DNA from: Rhabditoides inermis
Lineage: Eukaryota; Nematoda; Chromadorea; Rhabditida; Rhabditidae
DNA length: 64,000 bases
Direction of reading: 5' to 3'
NCBI GenBank assembly: GCA_963966185.1
Contig: CAWZYM010000425.1
Coordinates: 611,830 to 675,829, forward strand
This document shows positions 1 through 11,084 of the stretch, one piece after another. Within the stretch, counting starts at the first letter, position 1. The number at the start of each line of letters is the position of its first letter. Made by a program: the position numbers and the translations under genes. The notes under the pieces are model-generated. The model was not told the DNA's origin and did no database searches. It saw nothing but the letters and a program-made list of their open reading frames with translations.

Positions 1-159
1 CGTGCCTCGCTTGTTTGTATGCTTGCCAGCCGAAAACATTTCCTAGAGTACAGTGTGAGACAGTGCATACTATGCAATTTTCAAAAGCGCTATATCGAAA
101 ATCACCTGAGCTCAGTGATTGGTATACAAATATCACATTGTAAATGTTAATAATTTTAG

Positions 160-702
160 TGGTGACATGCGATCCCCTGGATGCTGATAAGTACCTCAAC
201 CGTCCTTTCATGAACGAAACCCAGCACTCCTGCTGCTACAAAGTCACAGTGGTGAGTACGAGTCCAGTAGTGTTCCACTGTTTGTTATAGTGAAAATACA
301 ATCTGTCTGTATGATCAGCGTACTGACGTCACGTTGAACTTATGATGTGGTTTAGAACGAGCGTGGCGATTGCGAGTGGCCTGCCGCAGAGGAGTCGCTA
401 GCGCTACAGCCCGTTGCTTCCAGTAGTCCTGAGGTGAGCTATTCAAATATGCTTTTATGTACTTGAAGCAATACCATTTTATTTTTCAGGTGGTGCACGT
501 GTGCGATGCGGCTATTGTGCCGTGGATGATCGTTGCCGTGCTCTGCTTGCTACTCACGCTCGAGACGATGTACATCGCGCGACAGTGTTTTCTGCACACA
601 GAGAAGTGCACCGCGCAAGTGTCTGCCGTCTACGCGAGACCTCTCGTGTCCGTGAGGCCGCACGCCAACGCGCGCCCTCTTCTTCAGACACCCGAGATCT
701 GA
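160..702 (+). CDS. 3' end of a tetraspanin-like membrane protein (partial)
   Basis: Three exons can be joined in frame: 160-251, 356-433 and 490-702, each bounded by TAG/CAG acceptors and GTGAGT/GTGAGC donors, ending in TGA. The 5' part lies outside the window. The reading gives an extracellular stretch with a CC pair (HSCCY) and two further cysteines, then one hydrophobic segment of about 20 residues containing a glutamate (LLLTLETMYIA), then a basic tail of about 40 residues. A CC/C/C pattern in front of a final membrane span with an acidic residue fits the end of the large extracellular loop plus TM4 of tetraspanins, which are four-pass membrane organisers. The CCG motif that would settle it is not in the window, so another single-pass protein is possible. 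Confidence 0.5.
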
Positions 703-885
703 CCGCCTCATTCCAGCCTAGCATAGTCGAGATTACCCAACCAATGCTATTCAATCTCTGTTCCTTCCACTACGGGTGTTTGCCTCTTGTCTGACATACT
801 AGTTAGGATTCTTCGCGACGTGTAAATACGATATGTCCTATCGATGTGAGTCGGGTAGACTACAATGTTCTTGTATAAATGTGCA

Positions 886-891
886 AATAAA
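886..891 (+). terminator. Polyadenylation signal of the tetraspanin-like gene
   Basis: AATAAA lies 184 bp after the stop codon of the upstream gene. No other gene starts in between. 703-885 is taken as its 3' UTR. Confidence 0.55.
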
Positions 892-1301
892 TGCATAAAT
901 TATTGATAAATGCAGACTCAGTCACTCGGCTTGGTGAGGCGGAAATTTGCAAATTGCACGTTCCTGCTTGAGAGGAAATGAGCCGACGATGACTCAACAG
1001 CCCGGCCTCGGAGTCGTCATGTGCATTAGAGAATTTCCGCATGAAAAATACGCGTAACTCCAAGTGTCACAAGCGGGAACGCGGATCTTCAAGAGGTTGT
1101 CTTCAAGAGGACACACGCGGTATGAATACGACACCAATGAGGGCACACCTTTCACATTCAAATTGACCCGTTTCAATCTATGTACACGCTATGATGCCTG
1201 TTCTATGTACACGTCATGATGACTGAGCTCATCAATCGATGTGCAATAACATGACTGTTTTTTGCTGCTACTGCTGCCCACAATATATTAGCACAGTTGT
1301 T

Positions 1302-1319
1302 CTTATCTGTGTTTTATCA
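1302..1319. promoter_or_regulatory. Paired GATA-type sites upstream of the first lipid-binding-like gene
   Basis: CTTATCT (1302-1308) and TTATCA (1314-1319) are reverse complements of AGATAAG and TGATAA. In nematodes such sites drive intestinal genes through ELT-2-type GATA factors. They lie about 120 bp before the start codon at 1438. The gut role is inferred. Confidence 0.4.
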
Positions 1320-1437
1320 TAAGCGCAGCGACCTGTCAATTTATCGAACTGCAACATGTGGCGACCAAGATACAGACTGCCACGCTAATTCTGGACTAGC
1401 TTTTATATTCGTGCCTCTATCCGTGTCTATTTTAGTG

Positions 1438-3487
1438 ATGCGCTTTCTTCTGATCTCCTCTTTCTGCCTCGCGCTCGCGTCAGCTGAGTGTGTGGACGGG
1501 CAGAATAATGTAATCCGATTCCTCGATACGACCGCTGGTGAGCTGCTTGTTTCTACTTCCTTCTAGAGCTTCGCCTGTAATCAATTTACCGTACATTGAA
1601 CATTATTATGTTGTTAGCTTCTAGAAACCAAAGCTTGCTTTTGCAGAACCGAGCTAGATTTCTCAACATTCTTCTATTGTATAGTTCGTGTATTGCTCTC
1701 GCTTGTTCACAGAGTATATGTTCATATGTGCCTTGACCATGTTCTGCCTATAATAGCAGGATATAAAAACTAGTTGCTAGTACACTAAAAATGGGTCGCA
1801 TAGTGCAGTGATTAGTATTGTTCGCTATACTGGAAGAGTCGGGTGCCCGGGTGCTTCGTGACTTCTTGAGTATGTACGTTCCGCAACCACTGAAAATAAA
1901 AGGTGGCAAAACAATGACCAAACCATTGAATCACGTCATTTGTTCAACAAATGTCTACGAAAAAGGTATCAGAAAGTGCGCTTGTGAAATGCCAAGTTAT
2001 AATGGATAATTTCCTACAGGAAAGTGACATTACATGAGCGTGAGAATGTGAGAATAGAGCAGAAGTGCAGGTTCCTTGGTTCACGTTCACCAAAGGACGA
2101 CAGAAATGTTGTTACAATCTAAAACAAATATAGTTATGAACGGTTCTAGTTATCAGAATCAGAGTTCGAAAAAGGGCAATAATATAAAAAGTTAGTTCAG
2201 TTTAAACGCATTTTTTGACCAGAAAGAAAGCTAAAAAATTAAATTGCACACTACATACTTGCATATCAGTTTTATGATTTGGCAGTGGCTACAACCTAAT
2301 TTTATGAGTGCGGCCAATGAAAATTGGTTCCAGGCTCGGGTTCGATTGTGTTCACTGATGTGGCGATCACGACGTACGACAAGGAAAAACATCCGAGCTG
2401 CGAGAAGGGACACGCCAAGTTCATGTTTCCCGGCTACGTCAAGATCGTGTCTGGTGAGTGGACAACGAGGACACACGGAGTGACGGCTTGTCAATCACGG
2501 AGTCCATTGTATTCCATTCAGGCGACGTGGAGGTGCTGAAGCCGGTGGAAGACACGGAGGCGCTGCGGCTCGCGTTCACTTTCGAGCAGGACAGTTGGCT
2601 GGTTGGACAGGTACTTTTTTAAGTTGAATAAGTCTACGTAAAGTTGTTGTTATTTAATAAAACATTAAGGAAGATGTATGTATTCGTTTCAAATCTGTTA
2701 AAAAAACTTGAATAGTGAACTTATAGAGAAATTGTTTTGTTTACTTAGTATTTTCAAAAAAAATTTGTGACATTCCAATTGAAAATATGCAATACATCAT
2801 TCATTTTCTTGTTAGATTATCATCGCTACAACATCACAAATGTTAGGCTTTTCACCAAAACAAAATTGTCAATACCATTTTGAACTTTTTACACACATTC
2901 AATGAATCTTGTGGTTGACGGTTATCCTCGACAAACAACAACTTCTCCTAGGTGTGCGAGGAGGGCGAGTCGCGCAACCAGTTCGTGCCCAGCGACGTGT
3001 GCGGAATGCCGTTGTGCAAGCTGGCCGGTGCGTTTCCGTCACTTGCACAGTATACAACTATGAGTTTCATCAAGTTCAACAATCTCAGAATTATGGAACT
3101 CATCATGTGTTTGAGGCAAGCTGTGCGCGCAGTTCAACCACCCTGCCGCCTACTCCCTCGCTTCCCTCGTGAACTCGCCAACAGAGTGGATCGACGTGGG
3201 GGCCATGCCACTGCCCCAGATCGAGGTGCGCCAGATCCTCGTCTACAAGACGTACTTAGTTTCATTCATTTTTGAGGATATAGTTTTAGATGCGGTTTTG
3301 TAGTTGGGTGTGTGTTATAACAGCGAAAACACTGATCTCTTTGAACATGTTTATGAGTTCGCGGAAATCTTTTTCACACAGTGTTCGGCGAAGAGAAACA
3401 TGAAAAGAATAACTTCCGCACTGTCGATGCTGTCTATACCTCCTAGTTGCCCCACATTCACAACGCGATTTGTACACATTTCCAATC

Positions 3488-3520
<33 letters not shown>

Positions 3521-5646
3521 CAGCGATAGACTACGGCCACGCAACTAACACGCTGAATTGTGCTTTGGTGTAGGCGTGACGGGAATTGCTCGCAAATAGT
3601 GCACTCGATTTTTTGCCAATATGATACGCGTTGCACAATCTCACGTAGTCGTAGAATGATGGAATGTCACGTATTATAAGAGTAAACGAATACGATTCTG
3701 ATCGAGCTAGTCACGTTATACCACAACAAGTGAGCGCTCATGCAATCAGAAGGGAGTATAACAAATTGGATGTGACAGTCAGAACGAAGTACAAACTGAA
3801 CTTATCGGCAACTGACTGAACTTGGCAACCGGCACATTAATTTTTGTACAACATCTGTCACTGTTGGTCCCAGAAGTAATGAATGAATAAGTACATGAAT
3901 AAGTACAAGAATGAAAAAAAACAAAGTACAAACACTCTGTTCAGGGTGACTGGAAGATGTCTGCTACTATCAAGGCTCACGACAATGTGCTCGCCGGACT
4001 CAAGGTTTGCTTGGCATGTGTGTGTTAAAAATTTCCTGGTGTCACAATATGTTTTTGTTCGCTATATATAACCAAACCGAAAAAGACCATTGTACAGCCA
4101 CAAACTTTGGATTTTTCTAGCAACGCTGTTCTGTTAGACAGACTAATGGAGCTATATTCATAAAAACAAATCCCGGATGTGAGTGAAGACAATGCTCACA
4201 GTACAGTCAATCGTCAATAGTGCATAATACAGGAAGATATAGCTTCCTGGATATGAAGTGACTTTAGAGAAACTGAACCTTTTTATTAGGGGCGGCGCGC
4301 AGCGGCGCCCGTTTGTTTTGATCTGTGGCGCGCGCAACACGCCACTCCGAAGGCACACACGATTTCTCTATTCTAATTCAATATACTTAATTAGTGTGCG
4401 TTATTTGGTTAGAATATCACTTTGTAAGACCTATGAGTATGATTTGTGAAACCAATATCGGTTGCGGCATCCAAAACCGCCCTCTCTCGCTCTCTCTCGC
4501 TTTGCCACTAAACGTGTTTACGACGACGACGACGACGGTGTGCAGCACGCAAGCCCCGCCCACTGCACTTTGCGCTCATTGGTCGCTCGGCTCTCTTGCG
4601 TGCGCACTCTGATTGGCCGAGCGCATGCCCCGCCCTTCGCTCACCCTCTCTCCTGTCGGCTCGCAGACCACCGCCCCCCTTTTGGCGCGAAACCGTGGGG
4701 GGTGTGCGAGCGGAGTGAGTGGGTAAGAGAGAGAGAGACGCGAAATAGCGCGAGTCAATGAGAGACTGGCTTTGGCAGGCGCGCGAGCGATTCGACCAAG
4801 CATTGCGTTTCCATATTCAGTATACGTTTTATGTTTTTTTTTTGAATATTTATACGTAACATGTTCGGTACTTCAACCTGAAAAAATTTCTTCGAAATTT
4901 GAGAAAAGGACATCCATTCTCTTTCGAAAAGTACACGAGTAAAGAGGAGTGGTTTGGTTTTGATCTAATTCAACAAAAGCACATGCATGAAATCTCTTCG
5001 CAGCTGACTAAAATTTCGAAACAAACCTGCTATTTCTGATCGATGAAAAGGCGAATATAGTATGCACTATAATCGTGCCACACATTTTGTTGCATGTTAC
5101 TTGTTGGGATTAACAGTAAAACAGTATCCCGAATACCTGAACTCAACATGTTAACAAGAAAACAATTAGAGTTTTGAAACATCGTTTGAAAGAGCAGGTT
5201 TGTTTGAAATTTTAGTCAGCTGCGAAGAGATTTCATGCATGTGCTTTTGTTGAATTAGATCAAAACCAAACCACTCCTCTTTTACTCGTGTACTTTTCGA
5301 AAGAGAATCCGATAGATGCATATATTAGCTGATTTAAGCAAATAAGCTTGCGATTAGATTCTAAAACGTTCACATGCGATTATTTCCGCTTAAACTTTTC
5401 AAAAATCAAACCATCCATGAACCGATGCGCTATGATAGGCACATGATTTCTCAATTTTCTATCGTTTGTGTAAGAAAAGCAGACGGTTATGGTACCATAT
5501 TTCGAACTGCAAGCGAGGTAGATCGAAAACTATCGCTCTGGCGCAGACAATACATTTTCTCGTTCTAGGTGTCGACGGGAGCGGAATGGCTGGCGATCGC
5601 AGCCGATCCGATCGACTTTAGCAACGTGCAGCACAGCGAGCTGTAG
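1438..5646 (+). CDS. Secreted six-cysteine protein, ML/GM2-activator-like (copy 1)
   Basis: Seven exons: 1438-1537, 2334-2453, 2522-2610, 2952-3027, 3116-3225, 3945-4004, 5569-5646. All phases agree and give about 210 residues. A signal peptide (about residues 1-17) precedes a mature protein with six cysteines (ECVDG, SCEKG, VCEEG, VCGMPLC, KLC) and a GDWKMSATIK segment near the C-terminus. The C-terminal half, with a proline-rich turn before a G-W/Y strand, resembles GM2 activator/ML-domain lipid carriers, which bind lipid in a beta-cup; this assignment is tentative. The paralogue at 14603-19053 has the same exon phases and nearly the same exon sizes, which strongly supports the model. Exon 5 uses an unusual TTTGAG acceptor where the paralogue has TTCAG. 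Intron 6 (4005-5568) carries a promoter-like island and a long inverted repeat. Confidence 0.8.
3490..3518. repeat. (CT)n microsatellite
   Basis: About 14 CT dinucleotides in intron 5 of the lipid-binding-like gene. Confidence 0.9.
4554..4692. promoter_or_regulatory. GC-rich promoter-like island inside an intron
   Basis: Within about 140 bp there are two CCCCGCCC GC boxes (4554-4561, 4628-4635), two inverted CCAAT boxes (ATTGG at 4578-4582 and 4612-4616) and TTTGGCGCGAAA (4681-4692), which matches an E2F/DP consensus. Flanking intron DNA is AT-rich. This clustering is typical of an RNA polymerase II promoter of a cell-cycle gene. No open reading frame with such a character follows, so it may be an alternative promoter, an enhancer or part of a mobile element. 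Confidence 0.4.
4916..5308. mobile_element. Long inverted repeat, MITE or fold-back type
   Basis: Bases 4916-5030 are repeated in reverse complement at 5194-5308: 115-bp arms differing at only about two positions, around a 163-bp AT-rich spacer. It lies in intron 6 of the lipid-binding-like gene. No ORF is seen inside and no clear target duplication flanks it. The arm identity suggests recent insertion or ongoing gene conversion. Confidence 0.85.
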
Positions 5647-5773
5647 ATAATCAGGAGTAGTCCTACAACTAACTACCATATTAGCAATGTTGCCTTCTTC
5701 AATATTGTCCACGCTGTTTCTTTCTTCTTTCGAAATGTGTTATTGTAATTAACTCATTGGGTACGCGCACTGC

Positions 5774-5779
5774 AATAAA
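5774..5779 (+). terminator. Polyadenylation signal of the first lipid-binding-like gene
   Basis: AATAAA, 128 bp after the TAG at 5644-5646. Confidence 0.6.
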
Positions 5780-6010
5780 CGATTGTTTGTCTTCGAATGT
5801 CACTCGGCCATTTCAGAAATGGTTCATGAGCAGTGTAGCGAAAGGTGGGCGAGGGGATTGTAGCGTAATCAAGCTGATCAAGTGACCGTCTTTATGTCAT
5901 TATCAATGTGATTCACATTCTGTCATAAGCGGTGTTCATGCTCCGGTCTTCCCTGACTTCCCTGTGACGCACACGCGTACTCTAGACTCCACAACAACAT
6001 GATAGAGCGG

Positions 6011-6050
6011 GTGATAAGCAAGAGCGTCTTGAAACACGCACGAGTATATA
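6011..6050 (+). promoter_or_regulatory. GATA site and TATA box of the saposin gene
   Basis: TGATAAG (about 6012-6018) is a GATA-factor site; TATATA (6045-6050) follows, 35-40 bp before the ATG at 6085. The pair suggests a compact intestinal promoter with a very short 5' UTR (inference). Confidence 0.45.
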
Positions 6051-6084
6051 GTGGCGGCGGACGTCCGGTGTTTGTCATCTCGCA

Positions 6085-7572
6085 ATGAAGCTGTCGTGTC
6101 TCGTCCTCCTTCTCTGCCTTGCTGTAGCCGCTCAAGCAGCCACCAACAAGCCCGGCACCGACAACAACCCACTGGAGGGAGTCATTGAAGCGTCAGTTTT
6201 ATGAATCTATTTTATTTATTGTTTAAAACTGGATAAACGATGCATTTTTCTGATACTTGGAAAACTAGTATTTTTTTCAGATACGAGCGTTTCTTCGCGG
6301 GAATTTGTCATGGATGCAAGAACATCCTGCACAGAATCGACGACTTCATCTCCAACGACAAACAGATCGTCGAGGTGGGAAAACGGACAAATCACAGAAA
6401 AGATTCCTCCAAGTTCAAAGTTTCTTGTTCAAAACAACGCAAACAATTTATGATGCAATTTATGAATGTAATCAGTGAAAGATGATCTAGACATATGACA
6501 GTCGCGTGAATAATTTACCAGATCGTACGTCGACTTTTATTTACAGTTTATCATAATCATAATTGAGGTTAAGGATGGTGAGCCGCGAGCGGTCATGTTG
6601 CCTTCTTTGATATAACCTGTCACATCTGTCTTTGATTCTGGAAATAAATACTTTAATAATCATAATACTGTGAACTTGAATAAAAACGAAGGCTTCATAA
6701 ATTACTTTCATCTTTTAAGATTACCTCTTTGCATCACCAATGAAACATATCTACTTCCAGCAAGCGACCAAGTTCTGCCACGATCGCTTCCCGCACAAGG
6801 AGGGAGACTTGCTGAACTTCGAGAGCCTCTGCACCAACCTGGCGAGCGATTTGTTCCGTGAGTATCTTGAAAATATTTACACAATTACAGTTTTCTTTGG
6901 TAAAAAACGAGTTTGTGAACGGCATGAAAAACAGCTCCAATTTGCTTTTGCAGACGGCATTTTCCACGAGCTGAAGAAGTACGAGCCGAAGGCGATCCTG
7001 TGCACGCAGCTGCACGTGTGCACTGACTGCGCGCCGCCCAAGAGCAGACTGGCGGAGCTGACGGGGCAGGAGGAGACGAGGTAAGGAACACATTCATTTG
7101 AAAAACCCTTTCTTCCACTCTTATCAAATTTTCGATCAGAGCAGACATTAACACACCGTGTCTAGATTATAGAGGACAAAAGTAGATGCGCATTTTTAGT
7201 ATTACTTGCATAATAAAATAACCAAAAAATAATAACATTTGTGAAAAAACTAACTTCTATACCAAAACATTCCAGTCTCTCTTCCCTGGTCAAGGACGGG
7301 GAGACGCCGTCGCCGTTCGAGCTGCAGGCAAAGGTACGCAACACAAACTCACTGTCTCTTTTCTTTCCCTCTCTCTCTCTCTCTTATCTCCTTATCACGC
7401 TTACTCGTTCACTGTTCTAGACCGTCATTTTGATGACAATCTATGCAGTTTTTTTTAACACATATTGTTTCTCTTTCAGATCGCTGACTTCTTCCGCGGC
7501 ATCCGCTCCCTTCACGAGCAGAGAGAGTCCAGCCGACAGGCGCAGGCTCTATTCGCCGTTCCGGCTGCCTAA
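6085..7572 (+). CDS. Secreted saposin B-type protein
   Basis: Six exons: 6085-6191, 6281-6374, 6761-6857, 6954-7080, 7276-7333, 7480-7572; all phases agree (about 191 residues). An N-terminal signal peptide (LVLLLCLAVAAQAA) is followed by one saposin-B domain with the diagnostic six cysteines: ICHGC near the start, FCHDRF and SLCTNL in the middle, ILCTQLHVC at the end, spaced as in the family and joined by amphipathic helices. The remaining 60 residues are polar and low in cysteine. Saposin-B proteins bind or perturb membranes; nematodes have many caenopore-like members used in the gut against bacteria. A lipid-handling or antibacterial gut role is inferred from the family and the GATA/TATA promoter. 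It lies directly downstream of the lipid-binding-like gene on the same strand. Confidence 0.85.
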
Positions 7573-7640
7573 GTATCTCCGAAACTAATTTATTGACTCA
7601 CAAACTGATAAATATTTTCATGCCTTCAATTGGTTCGTAG

Positions 7641-10600
7641 TCATCGGAACGATTCAACTGTAATCGAGCTCAGCGTTAAACAATCACCTTGTTCGTCGAT
7701 AGGTAGGTTCGAATGTTGATAATTCAATGAAGGTGCGCTTATTTCTCGGACAGGCATTGCGATAGGAGCGAAACCGGGATGAACTTTGAACATACGTGAT
7801 GATGCGGTGGTTTGAACATCATATTGGCTACACAACGCCATGCGAGCCAGAATCATAGTCGCCGTCGTCTGTGCGCAGGCGTGGCGAATGCGACGACGAC
7901 ACTGTTCGATGCGGTAGCTTGCTTCTTCACTCCACGCGGCCACCTGTCCGCTACGAATCGCACGATCATCTTCCTGAATAGTTGCGTGGCGAGGGAATAA
8001 AGCTCAAACTAACCTGTACGGTGATGCTCACAATTTGCCAGCCAGTCTTCGATGGCGACGGTGATGCAGATGCGCGTTGAGGGCACGACGATGACAAGGA
8101 GAGGTGGGATCGTCTGAAAATAATCTCGGTGATTGCTAGCCGTAATCGACATTGCAAGCAAACAATCATACACACGCACTTGATTATTCGATTTATTACA
8201 TGTATTTTTTTAAAATTTGAAATGTACTAACTACTATTTTTTTTTAATTTGAATTGTACTAACTACTAACTACATGGCTGGCACACTCATCAAATGATAT
8301 ACAATCGAGTGTTGAAACTTTGAGAGAAAAGCTGCTGACCTGCATGATCAGCTTCGCGATGACCTTCCTCTGAAACTTGGACACTTCCCTCGCCACTCGT
8401 TTCGCGTTCACGCTGATCACATACAGCGATTTGCCGAGGAAGTACGCTGCCGCGAGGGACATCACGTACACGTACATCGAGAATCACTCCCAGTTCAGAC
8501 GCTCAAGTTTCCCTCTTGGACAGACAACGGCATGGTTGGGTGCACTCTGCACTGGCACGCTCTCTGTTTTCTAATACTCTCCTGAAAACTTCTGAGGCTC
8601 AACCTGTGTTCTAAACGAGTGCTGTTTTTAAACGCGTTCTGAACGAAATTCAGACTCCACGTGCAAAATATTGCACCTGCGCAAAGTGATTTTCGAAACC
8701 CAAATTGAGTAGCGTTTCAGAGACTATATGATTAGTTTACGTTTGAGAGAGACTGAAACACAGCAGGACTAACAAACTGAAGAATCAAATTACGTACCGT
8801 AATAAAGGCAAACTGCACCAATAGTTTGTTGTCCTTGAGGTTGTAGGTGGCCCACGCGTAGTCTTTGAACACCTGCCGCTCTGTGCAAAGGCCACTGTAC
8901 GCGCGGCACTCCTTTGGACACCTTGAATGAGATCTCTCTATCCCACTCGCTCACCTTACCTCACTGAACACCTCTAGCTCTGCGGTCACCGTCTACTCGG
9001 ATCGATAGGTGTAGTATGCTATTGGGGTGAACAGGACAAGGCAATATAGGGCAGAGAGAGGAAGAAGACCTCCAGAGACGTGAGCTTCTTCGCGATGGTC
9101 GTCATACTCCAGACCATCTGGAGGTGTCGTGACCTCCGCTACGCGTATCCCACGACCTTCCATATCAACCAGACAACCCCTCATTTCCATGATGATTATC
9201 CTAATGAACCCAACTTTTGCATATCGATTAGCTTCGCAACTCATTCGTACAAAAGGCGCGCCCGCCGTGCAGTTGTCCCAGTTGTTCCAGTTGATCCAGT
9301 TGTTCTCACTTGTTCTCACTTGCGCCGGTTGTGTGTGGCAGCCACAACCTCCCTGCGCCTTCGGGCCTGGGCAACTCTCTCTCTAGCTGAGAGAACATAC
9401 ATGTAACAACGCCTACGGGCTATCACTGGTTACCACACCAGTCACATTCAGTACGGACTCTGGTTCACGCACCAGATCCAACTATCAATTCGGACTCTGG
9501 TTACCGCACCAGATCCATCTATCTATTCGGACTCTGGTTCACGCACCAGATCCAACTATCTATCTAGTCTACGGACTTGGCTGATCACGCATCAGCTGCC
9601 TACGGGCTATCTCTGGTTACCGCACCAGATTCACATTCAGTCTACGGACTTAGTTGGTTACCGCACCAACTCGCCTACGGGCTTTTACTGGTTACCGCAC
9701 CAAGTAGCAACTTACCTACGGGCAACCTGGTTACCGCATCGAACCTGGCAACTAGCCGAACCTCATATGTCTTCTCACCTGCAGCGACACCTGCCGGAAC
9801 CAAGTCACCAAGGACTAAGAGTCACCATCGCATCCACCACACCACTGATTGCTCACCAATCAATAAAAGCTATTAGCTATACAACTGTGTTGGTATTCAC
9901 GGGGGACTGTTCACTTTACGGTTCACGCGTTAGGAGTGGTGTGGGATATTGGGATAGGCTTTGATGAGGTAAAATAAGTATATAAAAGGGGGTAGGAATA
10001 CTCACGAAGAATCGGTACATGTACATGTAGAGTTGCACCACGGAACAGCCGGCGATTGCGATGGATGTCATCACGATCCACTGAAAAATAGAATTGTTAA
10101 GTGAAACACTTATGAATTCGGTTGTGAAAAAGATATCAACAAAATCATAAGAGATCAAACAAATTGCGTCTAGCCAATACCTCTACTAGAAATTCAGGAG
10201 CGAAGTGCACGAGTTTAATGCAAATTTCAGAAATCTCACAATCAGTTTGACGTTGTTAAAAAAATACCTATTAAAAAAAATATTTTCAAAATCGGAATCT
10301 TCAAAATCAACCATCACTGACCGTGACAGCGACCACTCCATCTATTCCGATGTGGAAATGGGATATGAAGCCTGCTGGGAAGCCGATTGGCAGTGGTAGG
10401 AAGAAATGGGGCACGGACATAGCGAGCACCAAGTCAAGCAGCTGCACGCAGATCTGAAAACACTCCTCCGCTCATATGGAACGAAATAAGACTTCCTCCT
10501 CACAGTGGTCTCTTGAAATCATTCACCATCTTCAACTTTACCCCAATATGAAGAGATAACTAATAGAGAGACGAAAAGATACCTGATGAATGACGAGCTG

Positions 10601-10759
10601 CACTCTGAATCCGGCCATCTGTGGCGGGGTGTGTCTGACGAGGACGTAGCAGCAGAGCGCGTTCACAGCAGTGGCCACTAGGGGCACGTGGTGGATGTGC
10701 GACAGCATGAAATCCTGCGTCCAGAACGACACAGTGGACATTTTGGGCTTCATACGCAT
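7641..10759 (-). CDS. Nematode 7TM chemoreceptor-like gene (Srh/Sri group), possibly decaying
   Basis: Clear minus-strand exons are 10583-10760 (start codon near 10759), 10322-10453 and 10006-10080, all in phase. They encode hydrophobic segments including HHVPLVATAVNALCCYVLV followed by RHTPPQM, the TM1/loop pattern (K/R-TP-x-M) of Srh-superfamily receptors. Further exon candidates are near 9010-9069, 8801-8926, 8339-8465 and 8037-8127; the last begins QTIPPLLVIVVP across the splice, matching the conserved TM6 start of Srh proteins. The predicted tail runs to a TGA at 7641-7643. Two downstream exons have in-frame stops or mismatched phase, and a repeat array sits in the intron 9070-10005, so this could be a pseudogene or a mis-assembled gene. 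Such receptors detect odorants in sensory neurons. Confidence 0.5.
9240..9930. mobile_element. Possible solo LTR or non-autonomous retroelement around a hairpin array
   Basis: A stretch unlike the flanking intron. It starts with short repeats of CAGTTGTTC type (about 9273-9330), continues into the hairpin array (9425-9750) and ends with an AATAAA (about 9863) followed by TGTGTTGGTATTC, like the R-U5 part of a long terminal repeat. No ORF and no confirmed target duplication. Confidence 0.25.
9425..9705. repeat. Tandem array of eight short hairpins with compensatory stem changes
   Basis: Units of 32-47 bp, each with a TACGGG/TACGGACT-like leader and a 6-7 bp stem around a six-base loop (TACCGC, TCACGC or TACCAC; CACGC in one). 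Hairpins at 9425-9442, 9459-9476, 9496-9513, 9533-9550, 9580-9596, 9612-9629, 9652-9671 and an imperfect one at 9687-9705. Stems are ACTGGT/ACCAGT, TCTGGT/ACCAGA, GCTGAT/ATCAGC and AGTTGGT/ACCAACT. Confidence 0.8.
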
Positions 10760-11084
10760 GCTGGAGAACAGACAGGCAACAGAGTGATCCAAATGTGTCA
10801 CTCGGCAAGCAGGTGAAACGTGAAGAATTTCGGAGTTCGGAATGTCTTGGAAAGTTGAAACATCACATGTGGGTATGCAACGTACACTATCCGAATAAAT
10901 GCCGAAATTTTGAAATTTTGAAAAAAGTTTAAAAAAAAAACACACAAAAAAGATGCTGGCGGATTCAGCTATTCAGTTCATTTCCGTCCGAGACTCTCAG
11001 ATACGAAACAAAAAATGCAAATCTAAAGGCGAAAAAGTGAAGCGTGAATCGAATTACAATTCACAGTTGATTACAATTGTCCGT

